This document shows, piece by piece, positions 1 through 8,647 of a DNA stretch of 64,000 nucleotides. The first letter of the stretch is position 1, and the number at the start of each line of letters is the position of its first letter. The notes beneath the pieces were generated by a model that saw only the letters and a list, made by a program, of their open reading frames with translations, was not told where the DNA came from and searched no databases. Source of the stretch: Gemmatimonadales bacterium (GTDB taxonomy: Bacteria > Gemmatimonadota > Gemmatimonadetes > Gemmatimonadales > GWC2-71-9); NCBI GenBank assembly GCA_036279355.1, contig DASUJH010000002.1:1-64000 (forward strand), written 5' to 3'. The position numbers were made by a program, and so were the translations under genes.

Positions 1-166
1 CCGCGGTCATGAACAGGATGAGGAGCGCCCGCATCCCGTAGTAGCTGAAGCGTTCCCAGAGCTCGGTGAAGAAGAGCGTGGCGAGGCCGCGCGGGTGCCC
101 GAAGAAGCGGCGGTCCTCCGGCACGGCGGACGGCTGGGCGACCGGTTCGGCGGTGATCGTGGCCAT
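1..166 (-). CDS. POT/PTR2-type peptide MFS transporter, N-terminus only
   Basis: Only the first 55 codons lie in the window; the rest continues past base 1. The ATG at 166 directly follows the stop codon of the coiled-coil gene upstream, so the two are probably translated together. After a 20-residue polar leader the protein reads [20 protein letters not shown] and then SYYGMRALL. This [15 protein letters not shown]-like entry into helix 1 is the hallmark of proton-dependent oligopeptide transporters. The expected role is proton-coupled uptake of di- and tripeptides across the inner membrane. Family assignment is strong; substrate is inferred. Confidence 0.85.
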   Translation of the reverse strand, partial: MATITAEPVAQPSAVPEDRRFFGHPRGLATLFFTELWERFSYYGMRALLILFMTA

Positions 167-589
167 CTATTCCTTCCCGAGCTTTCGCTTGAGGTGGGCG
201 AGCTGCTGCTCTACCGCCTGCTCCAACCGGCGGCGGTCGAACTCGAAGTGGGCGCGATCGGCCTCGTCATGCTCGGTGGCGGCGCGGCGGGCATCGGTGC
301 GGCGGCCCTCGTCGGGGGCCGCGGCGCGCGCCTCCGCCAGCTCCCGCGCCATGAGCGACAGCTCATCGCGCTGCACCGCCACCTTTCGCTCCAGCAGCCC
401 GATGCGCTCGCGATAGCGCGCCGCGAACCGCTCGGCGATGGCGATGGTCTCGGAGTCTCCGATGGCAGCCGCGAGCCGGCCCCGCCGCTCGGTTTCCTCC
501 AGGCGGGCCCGCTCGGCCGCCAGCTCCCGCTCGGTCGCCACTGCGTCGTCACCCAGGCGGGCGAGCCGCCTTCGCAGGCCATCCAACAC
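167..589 (-). CDS. Coiled-coil protein of unknown function
   Basis: A 140-residue protein rich in Arg, Glu and Ala, with heptad-like charged segments throughout and no signal peptide or membrane segment, so probably a cytoplasmic helical coiled coil. The GTG at 589 is chosen because AGGAAAGGAG lies about nine bases upstream. An alternative ATG at 582 is in another frame and lacks such a site. It ends immediately before the peptide transporter start. I do not recognise the family; a structural or accessory role is all that can be suggested. Confidence 0.6.
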   Translation of the reverse strand: MLDGLRRRLARLGDDAVATERELAAERARLEETERRGRLAAAIGDSETIAIAERFAARYRERIGLLERKVAVQRDELSLMARELAEARAAAPDEGRRTDARRAATEHDEADRAHFEFDRRRLEQAVEQQLAHLKRKLGKE

Positions 590-819
590 CCGCCGGACGC
601 TCCTTTCCTGAGCTTCGGCTACCTTGGGAACTGCACCATCTGCCGGGTGGTGGCCGGCCGTCCGCGCAAGCCATGTTACGGCCGGCGCGCGGCGGCCGGA
701 AGAGGAGATCGGAGGGACGCCGAAGAATTAAGGCGCCGCACCGCCGACCGTCAAGCGAGCCGCAACCCGGCCGCGGCGCGCCGCTTGGGCCGAGCTCCCG
801 CCCGGCATTATCCTTGGGC

Positions 820-1320
820 ATGCGGCCCCGACCCTCGCGCGTGGTCCCTATGCTTGCCGCCACCCTGCTCGTCGCCGGATGCGGCGGCGAGCGCAACGGT
901 GGGGAGGCATCGTGCGGCATCGCCGCGCTCGCCGGCCCCACGTCGCTGCTGAGCCAATTCTCGGTCCCCCGGCAGACCCTCGGTGTGCCGCCATCGCACC
1001 TCCCCGAGCGGCTCGTCGTGCGCCTCGTTGCGGGTCCGGCCTACCGCGGCATCGTGGGCCGCTCCGACTCGCTCTGGATCGTCGGTGTGGAGGGCCCGCT
1101 GCCAGCCGATGCTCATCCGGGGTTCGGCGCCCTCGTGCTGGACGAGAGCGGCAGCGCACGCGGCGTGATGCTCTACGAGGGACCGCCCGTCGAGGGAGCC
1201 CCCCGGATCGGCCAAGTGTCGATCGGCGACAAGATGGTGCCACTCGTCGGCATCCAGCTGGACCCCGCAAAGATCGAAGACCCGCACTGCCCGTTCTTCC
1301 CCGATTCGGTCCTGCGGTGA
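820..1320 (+). CDS. Putative lipoprotein of unknown function
   Basis: A 166-residue protein with an N-terminal signal ending in the lipobox LVAGC (Cys at residue 20), so it is probably lipidated and held in a membrane facing the periplasm. The rest is a small soluble domain with no recognised motif. ATG 820 is preferred over a longer reading from 673 because it places the charged n-region directly before the hydrophobic core. The final TGA overlaps the GTG start of the amidotransferase gene by four bases, which implies co-translation. Confidence 0.7.
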   Translation: MRPRPSRVVPMLAATLLVAGCGGERNGGEASCGIAALAGPTSLLSQFSVPRQTLGVPPSHLPERLVVRLVAGPAYRGIVGRSDSLWIVGVEGPLPADAHPGFGALVLDESGSARGVMLYEGPPVEGAPRIGQVSIGDKMVPLVGIQLDPAKIEDPHCPFFPDSVLR

Positions 1321-2126
1321 CCGGCGCGCTGGCCCTCGACCCATGCGAAGCGCCGCCGCGCATCGGCGTGAGCGGCGTGCTCCGCCACTGGCTCAACGCC
1401 GATCGGACCGGCGTGAATGCGGCGTACGCGCGTGCCGTGGCCGGCGCGGGCGGCGTCCCACTCATCCTCTCCCAGATCATCGGGGCAGCGCATGCGGGGG
1501 CCGCGCTCGAGGGTTGCGACGGCCTGCTCCTCACCGGGGGCGAGGACATCGATCCGTCGTATTACCGCGCCGCCGCGTCGCCCCACCTTGAGACCGTGGA
1601 CGCGGAGCGCGACCGCTTCGAGCTCGCGCTCTTTGCCGCCGCGCACGCGCGCCGCTTGCCGATCCTCGGCATCTGCCGCGGCATCCAGCTCGTCAACGTT
1701 GCGCTCGGCGGCACGCTCTGGCAGGACTTGCCGACCGAGCGTCCTGGCCCCGTCGCACACGACGGTGCCTCCCGCACGCCGCCCGCGCCGCGCGATGCGC
1801 GCATCCACGCCGTACGGCTGGCCGCAGGAAGCAGAGCGGCGCGCGCGCTCGGTACCGAGCGGCTCGAGGTGAATTCCCTGCACCACCAGGCGGTGCGCTA
1901 TCTGGCGCCCGGGCTCGTTGCGACCGGCTGGTCCGACGATGGAATCGTCGAGGCCGTCGAGAGCGCGGATGAGCCTTGGCTTCTTGCCGTGCAGTGGCAT
2001 CCCGAAGAGATGCACGCCCACGCTTCGGCGCCCGACCATGGAATGTTCCGCAGCCTCGTGGCCGAGGCGGCACGTCACACGCGCGCCGGGGTCGCGCCGC
2101 TCAATTTGCGCCAAGCCGGCGGATGA
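1317..2126 (+). CDS. Class-I glutamine amidotransferase-like hydrolase (peptidase C26, PuuD-like)
   Basis: A 269-residue protein of the gamma-glutamyl-gamma-aminobutyrate hydrolase family, whose members cleave gamma-glutamyl amides. The nucleophile elbow GICRG (Cys120) is intact, the LLTGGEDIDP oxyanion segment precedes it (residues 71-80), and the catalytic His/Glu pair is VQWHPEE (His228, Glu230). These are the expected triad residues at the expected spacing. The GTG start overlaps the stop of the lipoprotein gene (GTGA). The 3' end overlaps the convergent gene at 2101-2126. Substrate is uncertain; polyamine or GABA catabolism is the family precedent. Confidence 0.88.
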   Translation: MTGALALDPCEAPPRIGVSGVLRHWLNADRTGVNAAYARAVAGAGGVPLILSQIIGAAHAGAALEGCDGLLLTGGEDIDPSYYRAAASPHLETVDAERDRFELALFAAAHARRLPILGICRGIQLVNVALGGTLWQDLPTERPGPVAHDGASRTPPAPRDARIHAVRLAAGSRAARALGTERLEVNSLHHQAVRYLAPGLVATGWSDDGIVEAVESADEPWLLAVQWHPEEMHAHASAPDHGMFRSLVAEAARHTRAGVAPLNLRQAGG

Positions 2127-2811
2127 CCTTGTCGGGGGTGAAAACATTGGGAAAGAGGATCCGGTCGCTCATCCCGTTCAGCGCGCCGCGAAGCGACGGA
2201 AACCGCTCGGCTGCTACGCGCAACACGCCGTCGAGGCCGTAGCGGTCGGCGAGGGCGTGGTCGGAGGCGAGCTCGAACCCGCGGCGCCCGAGCATGTCGT
2301 AGTAGCTCACGTCGGGTCCGCCTTTCCGCAGATGGCGCGCGGCGATATAATCGGGAAACAGGCCGGCCAGCCAGAGCGCGTAATTGCCGAGATGGACCAT
2401 CACCTTGAAGCGGCGCTCGCCATCACTGGCGTCGAGGTCGGCGAGGATATCCACCAGGTAGCGGTGCCGCTGGTCATCGTTCCAGTCCACTCGCCACGCG
2501 CGATCACGCCGACCGAAGTCGAGCAGCATCGCCGCCAGATAGTCCGTGAGGTCGCGGTCGTCGATGGCCGCGCGCAGCAGCGTCTGGCGGACGAGGACGT
2601 AGAAGAAGAGCGCCTCCGAGGGCACGAGCACCGTCCGCACCGCGAGCAGCCGTTCGAGCAGATCAGGCGCGTCGAGCAGCGGGTCGGGTCCCTCCGTGGC
2701 GAGCCGCCGGTCCAGCGCCGCCCGCTGGTGGGCCGAGCCGCGGCTCAAGAGCAGAATCACGAGCCGCATGTCACCCGCGGTCAGACGGCTCCGCGTATCG
2801 GCACGGATCAT
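2101..2811 (-). CDS. Conserved-looking protein of unknown function
   Basis: A 236-residue, mostly helical soluble protein with no signal peptide. It carries an aromatic segment near FPDYIAARHLRKGGPDVSYY and repeated short leucine-rich helices. I do not recognise the family. The start is well supported: GGAGGAGGG sits seven bases before the ATG at 2811. That start codon shares bases with the presumed ATG of the divergent histidine kinase, so the two genes have essentially no intergenic promoter space. The 3' end overlaps the amidotransferase gene by 26 bases. Confidence 0.7.
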   Translation of the reverse strand: MIRADTRSRLTAGDMRLVILLLSRGSAHQRAALDRRLATEGPDPLLDAPDLLERLLAVRTVLVPSEALFFYVLVRQTLLRAAIDDRDLTDYLAAMLLDFGRRDRAWRVDWNDDQRHRYLVDILADLDASDGERRFKVMVHLGNYALWLAGLFPDYIAARHLRKGGPDVSYYDMLGRRGFELASDHALADRYGLDGVLRVAAERFPSLRGALNGMSDRILFPNVFTPDKVIRRLGAN

Positions 2812-4786
2812 GGTCTACCCTCCTCCAGTTGATCTCTCAGAGTCGGCCCTCGGCGCCGGTGATGCGGTGGCGCTGCTCGCGCGGCTCGCCGCCTTCGGCC
2901 GCGAGCTCGCCGGCACGCTGCGTCGCGCGTCGGTCTTCGACCTCTTGATCCGCCATGTCCAGGATGCCTTGCATCCGGTCGAGTGCGCTGTGGGCCACCT
3001 TACCATCGACCGGGCCGGTCACCCCGGGTCGCCGCTCTCGATGCACGCCTGGCCCGCAGGCTTGCCCGACCGGACCCCTCTCGTGGAGCTGGCGGTTCGC
3101 CGCGGTCCGCTCCGGGTCGCCGACGGTCTGGCCGAGCTCCTCCGCGAAGCCGGACTCGGCCCCGTGCCCGAAAGCGACGGCGCGTGGCTGCTGGTTCCGC
3201 TCACGACCCGCGGCCGAGCCGTGGGCGCAATCGTGATCCGGGGCGCGGCCGAGCGATTCGGGCCGGCCGCCCTCGCTTTTGCCGAGGGACTTGCCGCACA
3301 GGCGAGCATCGCGTTGGAAAGTGCCCGGCTGGTCGACGTTCACGACGAAGGCCGCCGCTCGTGGCAGGAGGTCGTGGATGCGATTGCGCCGGCGTTGTGT
3401 ATTGTGGATCGTCTGGGCAGCATACGCCGTGCCAACCGTGCCTTTGCGACCCTTGTCAACTCGCCGCTTGCCTCGCTGATCGGGCGCCCGTGGCGCGCCT
3501 TCGTGCCGCCCGAGTGGGTGCCCGAGCTGGAGCAACTCCTCGATCGCGCCCCTCAGGATCGCGAGCTCGAGCTGAGGACACGCGAGCGGTGTTTCGCCGC
3601 CACGGCTGTCCCGCTCGCAGGTGAGCGTCCGGCGACCGTGCTGCTCTTCGACGATCAGACCGAGCGCCACCGGCTGCAGGATCAACTGGTGCAGTCGGAA
3701 AAGATGTCGGCCATCGGACAGCTCATCGCGGGCATCGCGCACGACCTCAACAATCCGCTCGCGTCCGTGATCGGGTTTGCCGAGTTCCTCTCCGAGATGC
3801 CGAGCGTCCCATCGCACTTGCGCGAGCCGCTCACGGTGATCCACCAGGAGGCCGACCGCGCCTCAGGCATCGTGAAAAACCTGCTCGGCTTCGCCCGGAA
3901 GCAGGATCGGCAGCGGCGGCCCACGCCCGTGAAGCCGCTCGTCGACGCCACCATCGCCCTGCTCCGGAACGAGCTGATGGCGTCGCGGGTCGAGGCGAGC
4001 GTCGAAGTCGAGCCCGATCTCCCGACGCCCGACATCGACGCCAACCAGATCCAGCAGGTGCTCGTCAATCTCATCACGAACGCCGCCCAGGCGATCGCCG
4101 CAAGCGGCCGGCCCGGCACGATCACCGTGCGCGCGCGCCCCTGGATGAATGGCGTTGCGATCCATGTGATCGATGACGGCCCCGGCATGTCCGAGCAGCT
4201 CGCGGCGCGCGCCTTCGATCCATTCTTCACCACCAAGTCCGAGGGCCATGGCACCGGCCTCGGCCTCTCGATTTCGCAGGGCATCGTGAAAGAGCACGGG
4301 GGACGGATCACGCTGCTCACCGAGGAGGGGCGCGGCTCGACGTTCACCATGCAGCTCCCCGCGGGCACCGCGGCGCCGCCTCCCGAGCCCGAGCTTGATC
4401 CGGGGCGTCCGGCGGTGCGGCTCCGCGTCCTCGTGGTGGACGATGAACCGCACATCCTCCACTACATGCAGGCCACGCTCGAGGCGTGGGGCCACGCCGT
4501 CGAGGTCGCCGCCGACGGTGACGACGCCCTGACCCGCGCCGCCCGCGAGCCGTTCGATCTCGTGATCACCGACCTGCGCATGCCGCGGCTCGGGGGGCGG
4601 GAGTTCTACCAGGCGCTCCAGCGGATGAACCCCGCTCGCGCCGAGCGGCTCGTCTTCAGCACCGGCGATACGGTGCGCGGTGACACCCTCGCGTTCCTCG
4701 AGTCGCTCGGCCGGCCGTATCTCCACAAGCCGTTCAGTCTGGCGGAGCTTCGAACCCTGCTCGCGCGCGTGGTCCGGGATGGCTGA
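2810..4786 (+). CDS. Hybrid sensor histidine kinase (GAF-PAS-HisKA-HATPase-REC)
   Basis: A 658-residue soluble signalling protein. A GAF-like domain spans about 20-175 and a PAS-like domain about 185-290. The HisKA dimerisation helix carries IAHDLNNPL with phospho-His311. The HATPase_c domain has N-, G1- (DDGPGM) and G2-boxes (GTGLGLS) to about residue 517, and a C-terminal receiver domain has acidic Asp544/545, phospho-acceptor Asp588 and Lys640. No membrane segment is seen, so it probably senses a cytoplasmic signal. No separate response regulator or output gene is adjacent. The ATG at 2810 has no clear ribosome site and overlaps the divergent start; a downstream GTG is possible. Confidence 0.9.
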   Translation: MVYPPPVDLSESALGAGDAVALLARLAAFGRELAGTLRRASVFDLLIRHVQDALHPVECAVGHLTIDRAGHPGSPLSMHAWPAGLPDRTPLVELAVRRGPLRVADGLAELLREAGLGPVPESDGAWLLVPLTTRGRAVGAIVIRGAAERFGPAALAFAEGLAAQASIALESARLVDVHDEGRRSWQEVVDAIAPALCIVDRLGSIRRANRAFATLVNSPLASLIGRPWRAFVPPEWVPELEQLLDRAPQDRELELRTRERCFAATAVPLAGERPATVLLFDDQTERHRLQDQLVQSEKMSAIGQLIAGIAHDLNNPLASVIGFAEFLSEMPSVPSHLREPLTVIHQEADRASGIVKNLLGFARKQDRQRRPTPVKPLVDATIALLRNELMASRVEASVEVEPDLPTPDIDANQIQQVLVNLITNAAQAIAASGRPGTITVRARPWMNGVAIHVIDDGPGMSEQLAARAFDPFFTTKSEGHGTGLGLSISQGIVKEHGGRITLLTEEGRGSTFTMQLPAGTAAPPPEPELDPGRPAVRLRVLVVDDEPHILHYMQATLEAWGHAVEVAADGDDALTRAAREPFDLVITDLRMPRLGGREFYQALQRMNPARAERLVFSTGDTVRGDTLAFLESLGRPYLHKPFSLAELRTLLARVVRDG

Positions 4787-4846
4787 GCGTCGCATGCCGG
4801 CGCCGGTGCCTTGTTCCCTGCGGCGGCGCCGTGGTATCGTGCGCCC

Positions 4847-5623
4847 GTGATCTACGTTTGCGTACCGAGCTACAACGAAGCGCCGACCGTCGGCCTTCTG
4901 CTCTGGAAGATTCGCCAGGTCTTCGCGGGCTTCCCGCGGGAATACCAGTTGCTCGTTGCCGACGACGGCTCATCCGATGCGACCCTGGAAGCGCTGGAGC
5001 CGTACGCTCGCGTGCTCCCGCTCACCATCGTGCGCCATCCGCGCCGCCTGGGCTACGCGGCAACCGTCGAAGAGTTGCTCCGCCTTGCCGTGGACCGGAC
5101 CGACCGCCCCAAGCGCGACGCCGCGATCCTCATGCATGCCGACTTCGCCCACGGGCCTGCGTTCCTGCCGGAGCTGGTGAAGCGGCTCGAAAGCGGGGCC
5201 GACGTCGTGGTAGCGCAGTCGGTGCTGGAGGGAGAGGAATCGCGCCAACGCCGGCTGTTGCGCCGGTGGGCTCCCATGCTGCTCCGCGGCAAGGTGCGGG
5301 TGCCGGGTGTAGCCGATGTCGTATCCGGCTACCTCGCGTTCCGGCTCGTCACCCTCAAGAATGCGCTCCGAAGTCAGGATGGATCCCTCCTCGCCACGGA
5401 TGGCTGGACCGCCAATGCCGAGCTGATCGCGCGCGCGGCGCGGCACGCCAGGCGAGTCGATACTGTCGCCACCGTGGAGCGCCACGACCTGCGCCGGCGC
5501 CCGAGCCGGGTTGACCCCTGGCAGACGCTGCGCGCCCTCTGGCGCGCTCGCCGCCAGCTCGCGGCGCGACGTGACCTGCCGCCAGTCGTGCGAGCGGCCC
5601 CGCATGAAGCCGGGGCCGCATAG
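4847..5623 (+). CDS. Family 2 glycosyltransferase
   Basis: A 258-residue GT-A fold enzyme. It opens with VCVPSYNEAPTVGLLL, continues to the nucleotide-binding VADDGSSDATLE, and has an HADFAHGP segment in place of the usual DxD, compatible with metal and sugar-nucleotide binding. There are no C-terminal membrane helices, unlike dolichyl-phosphate mannose synthases with an anchor. It probably transfers a sugar to a lipid or polysaccharide acceptor at the membrane surface; donor and acceptor are unknown. GTG 4847 is chosen because the conserved strand begins right after it; a TTG at 4811 is the alternative. Confidence 0.82.
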   Translation: MIYVCVPSYNEAPTVGLLLWKIRQVFAGFPREYQLLVADDGSSDATLEALEPYARVLPLTIVRHPRRLGYAATVEELLRLAVDRTDRPKRDAAILMHADFAHGPAFLPELVKRLESGADVVVAQSVLEGEESRQRRLLRRWAPMLLRGKVRVPGVADVVSGYLAFRLVTLKNALRSQDGSLLATDGWTANAELIARAARHARRVDTVATVERHDLRRRPSRVDPWQTLRALWRARRQLAARRDLPPVVRAAPHEAGAA

Positions 5624-5650
5624 TTTCGCGCTGCTCCAAGCCGCATTCGG

Positions 5651-5860
5651 TCAGGGTTTGCCCGTTACCATCTCCCGCACCCGGTCCGCGGTACCCGGGC
5701 TCACGACCTTGAGCACCAGGTAGATGATGAACCCGATGAGCGCGAACTTGGCCACCACGAGCAGGAGTCCGAGCAGGCCGAAGAAGAGCCCGAATGCAAG
5801 GTGCAGGGCGACCAGAGCCAGAATGGCGAAGAGGGCGAACCCGATCAACGAACGCAGCAT
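5651..5860 (-). CDS. Small two-helix membrane protein
   Basis: A 69-residue protein with two long hydrophobic stretches, about residues 4-32 and 35-52, and a short basic tail ending VREMVTGKP. It is probably a small inner-membrane protein. GGGAGGAAC lies about seven bases before the ATG at 5860, which supports it as a real gene. It is convergent with the glycosyltransferase and divergent from the ThiO-like gene. I do not recognise a function. Confidence 0.65.
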   Translation of the reverse strand: MLRSLIGFALFAILALVALHLAFGLFFGLLGLLLVVAKFALIGFIIYLVLKVVSPGTADRVREMVTGKP

Positions 5861-5933
5861 GGTATGTTCCTCCCGAGAGGCGCGTCGGCGTGCAATACGC
5901 CTGGACGTTTCAAAAAGTTTCGTAGGAATCTAA

Positions 5934-7040
5934 TTGGCTGACAGCCCTGATGTTGTGGTGGTTGGCGGAGGCGCCATCGGCGCCGCCTGCGCCCGGGAGC
6001 TTGCCCGTGCCGGGTGGCGCGTCATCGTGCTCGATCCCGATGGCGAGCGCGGACAGGCGTGGCGCGCCGCGGCCGGCATGTTGGCCCCGCAGATCGAGGC
6101 CGGGGAGGGCCACGCTTTGCTCGAGCTGGGCCTCGCCGCGCGCGAGCGCTACGGCCCCCTCGCCGACGAGCTTCGGGCCAGCACCGGCATCGATGTGGGG
6201 CTCAGGCGGGAGGGCATCGCGAACCTCGCGATGGACGAAGCCGACGTGGCGCGCCTCAGGGCGAAGGTCGCCTGGCAGCGGCAGCAGGGACTGGTCTGCG
6301 ACTGGCTCGAGCCCGGCGAGGTTCGCGGGCGTTGGCCGGCGCTCGGCACCTGCTTGGGCGCGCTCTGGGCGCCGCACGAAGGCGCGATCGATCCCGTGCG
6401 GCTGGTCGAGGCGCTCCGCGCCGACGCGGCGGCCGCAGGCGCTCGCCTCACCTGCGACGAAGCGGTGCGACTCGAGCGCAGGGGCGACCGCGTGGTGGGC
6501 ATCGTGGGCCGGCACAGTCGATATCCGGCCGGCGCCGTCGTGCTCGCGGCCGGCGCGTGGACCGGTGGGGTTGTGGGCGCGGCACGCCCCGCCTGCGTCG
6601 CGCCGGGCCGAGGGCAGATGGCCGCGCTCCAGTGGCCACCCGAGCTCACGCCGGGCATCTTCTACGGCAAAGACTGCTACGTGCTCGCGCGAGATGGCGA
6701 GGCGATCTGCGGCTCCACCCTGGAGTACGCCGGTTTCGATCCTTCGGTCACCTCCGAGGGCCTGAGCCGGATCCTCGCTGCCGCGGGCACGCTGTGCCCC
6801 CCGCTCGCCGGCCTCGACGTGCGGCGCACCTGGGCCGGACTCCGCCCCATGACGCCCGATGGGCTTCCGCTCCTGGGCGCCGAGCCGCGAGTCGAAGGCC
6901 TCTGGTACGCGACCGGCCACGGCAGAAACGGCATCCTGCTCGCCGGCATCACTGCGCTGATGCTCCGCCTTCTCATGTGCGGGCAGACCCCCACCGAAGA
7001 CCTGAGCGCGCTCCGGCCGGATCGCTTCTGGAGCGCGTAG
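5934..7040 (+). CDS. thiO: FAD-dependent glycine oxidase-like enzyme (ThiO family)
   Basis: A 368-residue DAO-family flavoprotein. The N-terminal Rossmann motif VVVGGGAIGAACARELARAG binds FAD. The central PGRGQM segment and the C-terminal RPMTPDGLPLLG and HGRNGILLA segments match ThiO-type glycine oxidases, which make iminoglycine for thiazole synthesis. No other thiamine gene is adjacent and no TPP riboswitch is visible upstream, so another D-amino-acid or imino-acid oxidase remains possible. The start is TTG 5934, just after an in-frame stop, with TAGGAAT as a modest ribosome site. Confidence 0.82.
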   Translation: MADSPDVVVVGGGAIGAACARELARAGWRVIVLDPDGERGQAWRAAAGMLAPQIEAGEGHALLELGLAARERYGPLADELRASTGIDVGLRREGIANLAMDEADVARLRAKVAWQRQQGLVCDWLEPGEVRGRWPALGTCLGALWAPHEGAIDPVRLVEALRADAAAAGARLTCDEAVRLERRGDRVVGIVGRHSRYPAGAVVLAAGAWTGGVVGAARPACVAPGRGQMAALQWPPELTPGIFYGKDCYVLARDGEAICGSTLEYAGFDPSVTSEGLSRILAAAGTLCPPLAGLDVRRTWAGLRPMTPDGLPLLGAEPRVEGLWYATGHGRNGILLAGITALMLRLLMCGQTPTEDLSALRPDRFWSA

Positions 7041-7155
7041 CCGGCGCGGAGCGCGAGCGTGACTGGCATGCATCCGGCGTCCTCGCGGCCAGCGTATGTG
7101 AGGCACTGAGCGACGGTTGCATCACCTCACACCACGGGTCCTGCGTGCTCCCGGC

Positions 7156-7183
7156 TTGCAGAACTTTCGGTTCGGGATATAGT
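7156..7183 (+). promoter_or_regulatory. Candidate promoter for the ECF sigma operon
   Basis: TTGCAG (7156-7161) and TATAGT (7178-7183) are separated by 16 bases, a good housekeeping-type promoter about 60 bases before the sigma-factor ATG. Overlapping it, GAACTT (7161-7166) and GTCT (7182-7185) with 15 bases between resemble the GGAACTT/GTCT layout of many ECF promoters, which would fit autoregulation. Confidence 0.45.
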
Positions 7184-7243
7184 CTCCTGAGCGCATGCGC
7201 GTGGATCTCTCCGCCGCCGAGGAGCACCCTCGAATCATGGCCG

Positions 7244-7843
7244 ATGCGTAGCGCCGACCCCTCGGCGCCTCCAGATCACGATCTGGTCGCGCAGGCGGCG
7301 TCTGGAGACGAGCGCGGGATCGCCCGACTCTATGATCGCTATGGCACCGTGCTGTACACGGTGGCCTACCGGATCGTGAGCCAGCGGGCGGATGCCGAGG
7401 AGGTCGTGATCGAGACCTTCGCGCAGGCGTGGCGCGAGGCGGCGTGCTTCGAGCCGGGCCGCGGATCGGTGGCTGCGTGGCTCCCCATGATCGCCCGGAG
7501 CCGCGCGCTCGATCTCGTTCGCGCCCGCGCGCGGCGCGACCGGGTGACGGCGAGCGCCGCGGCCGACAACCCGGACGCAGGGCCCGGCATGAGCGATTGG
7601 CGCCCCGACCCCGCCGCCCATACCGACCTCGGCGAGCGCAGCACCCGCGTGCGCGAGGCCGTTGCGGGGTTGAGCCCGCCGCAGCGCCAAGCCATCGAGC
7701 TGGCCTACTTCGAGGGCCTCTCGCAGTCCGAGATCGCCGAGCGGCTCAACGAGCCGCTCGGCACGGTGAAGACCCGCGTGCGCCTCGGCATGCAGAAGCT
7801 GCGCGATGCGCTGCGCCCGTTCTTCTTCGAGTCCGACGCATGA
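7244..7843 (+). CDS. ECF-type RNA polymerase sigma factor
   Basis: A 199-residue sigma factor. Region 2 spans about 15-90 (ARLYDRYGTVLYTVAYRIV, then DAEEVVIETFAQAW), a variable Asp/Pro-rich linker spans about 100-135, and region 4 carries the helix-turn-helix LSQSEIAERLNEPLGTVKTR. It directs core polymerase to a stress regulon. The 3' end overlaps the anti-sigma gene by ATGA, the usual sigma/anti-sigma pairing. ATG 7244 is used because the frame upstream has no better start; GAGGAG lies about 20 bases before it. Confidence 0.93.
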   Translation: MRSADPSAPPDHDLVAQAASGDERGIARLYDRYGTVLYTVAYRIVSQRADAEEVVIETFAQAWREAACFEPGRGSVAAWLPMIARSRALDLVRARARRDRVTASAAADNPDAGPGMSDWRPDPAAHTDLGERSTRVREAVAGLSPPQRQAIELAYFEGLSQSEIAERLNEPLGTVKTRVRLGMQKLRDALRPFFFESDA

Positions 7844-8646
7844 CGAGCCCCGAGCACGCCGACCCGCGCGAGCTCTCCGCCGCCTACGCATTGGGCGCGC
7901 TCCCGCCCGATGAGGCGCGGGCGTTCGAGGCCTTCCTCGCCACGTCGGCAGCGGCGCAGCAGGAGGTGGCGGAGTTCCGGGAGACGGCGGCGCTGTTGGC
8001 GCTCCCCGACGAGAGGGCACCGGCAAGGGAGCTCAAGCAGCGGGTGCTCGACGCGATTGGGGCTCCCACGGTGCGGCCCTTCGCGCCGACGCCGGACGAG
8101 CCGGCCCGGCGCACGCGCCGCGTCGCGCCACTCGTCTGGGGCGCGCTCGCCGCGTCGCTCATCGCGGCCATCGGGCTCGGCTTCCGGGCGCGGACTCTCT
8201 CGCACGAGCTCGCTGCCCGGGGCCGCGCGCTGAGTGACGAGCGCGCCACGGTCGGCCGGCAGCAGCAGCGAATGCTCCAGCTCGAGCGCACGCTGTCGTC
8301 GATCTTCGCGCCGGGCGTCGAGCTGGTACAGCTTACCCAGAGCGGCAACCCCGAACCGCGCATCCAGTTGTTCTGGGACCGCAACCGAAACCTGGCCGTG
8401 CTCCACGCGGCCAACCTGCGGCCGACGCCGCAAGGACGCACCTATCAGCTCTGGTTCATCCGCGACGGCAAGCCGGTGCCGTCAGCCACGTTCGACGTCG
8501 AGGCCGGGGGCAGCGCCACGGTGCCCGAGGTCAGCGTGCCGGCCGAGGGCAAGATCAGCGCCGCCGCGGTCACCGAGGAGCCGGCGGGCGGCTCGCAGCA
8601 GCCGACCTCGCCGATCCTGCTGGTGGGCACATTGCCGGAGTCGTAG
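7840..8646 (+). CDS. RskA-type membrane anti-sigma factor
   Basis: A 268-residue partner of the ECF sigma factor. Residues 5-70 form the cytoplasmic sigma-binding domain (LSAAYALGALPPDEARAFEA), typical of RskA-like proteins and lacking the HxxxCxxC zinc motif. One membrane helix spans about 95-114. The periplasmic part (about 150-268) matches the RskA C-terminal domain, with TYQLWFIRDGKPVP. It should hold the sigma factor at the membrane until a periplasmic signal triggers release, classically by regulated proteolysis. The start overlaps the sigma stop (ATGA). Confidence 0.9.
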   Translation: MTSPEHADPRELSAAYALGALPPDEARAFEAFLATSAAAQQEVAEFRETAALLALPDERAPARELKQRVLDAIGAPTVRPFAPTPDEPARRTRRVAPLVWGALAASLIAAIGLGFRARTLSHELAARGRALSDERATVGRQQQRMLQLERTLSSIFAPGVELVQLTQSGNPEPRIQLFWDRNRNLAVLHAANLRPTPQGRTYQLWFIRDGKPVPSATFDVEAGGSATVPEVSVPAEGKISAAAVTEEPAGGSQQPTSPILLVGTLPES

Positions 8647-8647
8647 C

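Noticed and set aside
5861-5933. Possible TPP riboswitch before the ThiO-like gene
   Set aside because: The 73-base gap is too short and has none of the conserved THI-box sequence.
6014-7243. Very long plus-strand reading frame extending upstream of the ECF sigma factor
   Set aside because: The part before 7244 is out of frame with the ThiO-like gene and has Arg-rich shadow composition; only the C-terminal part is the sigma factor.
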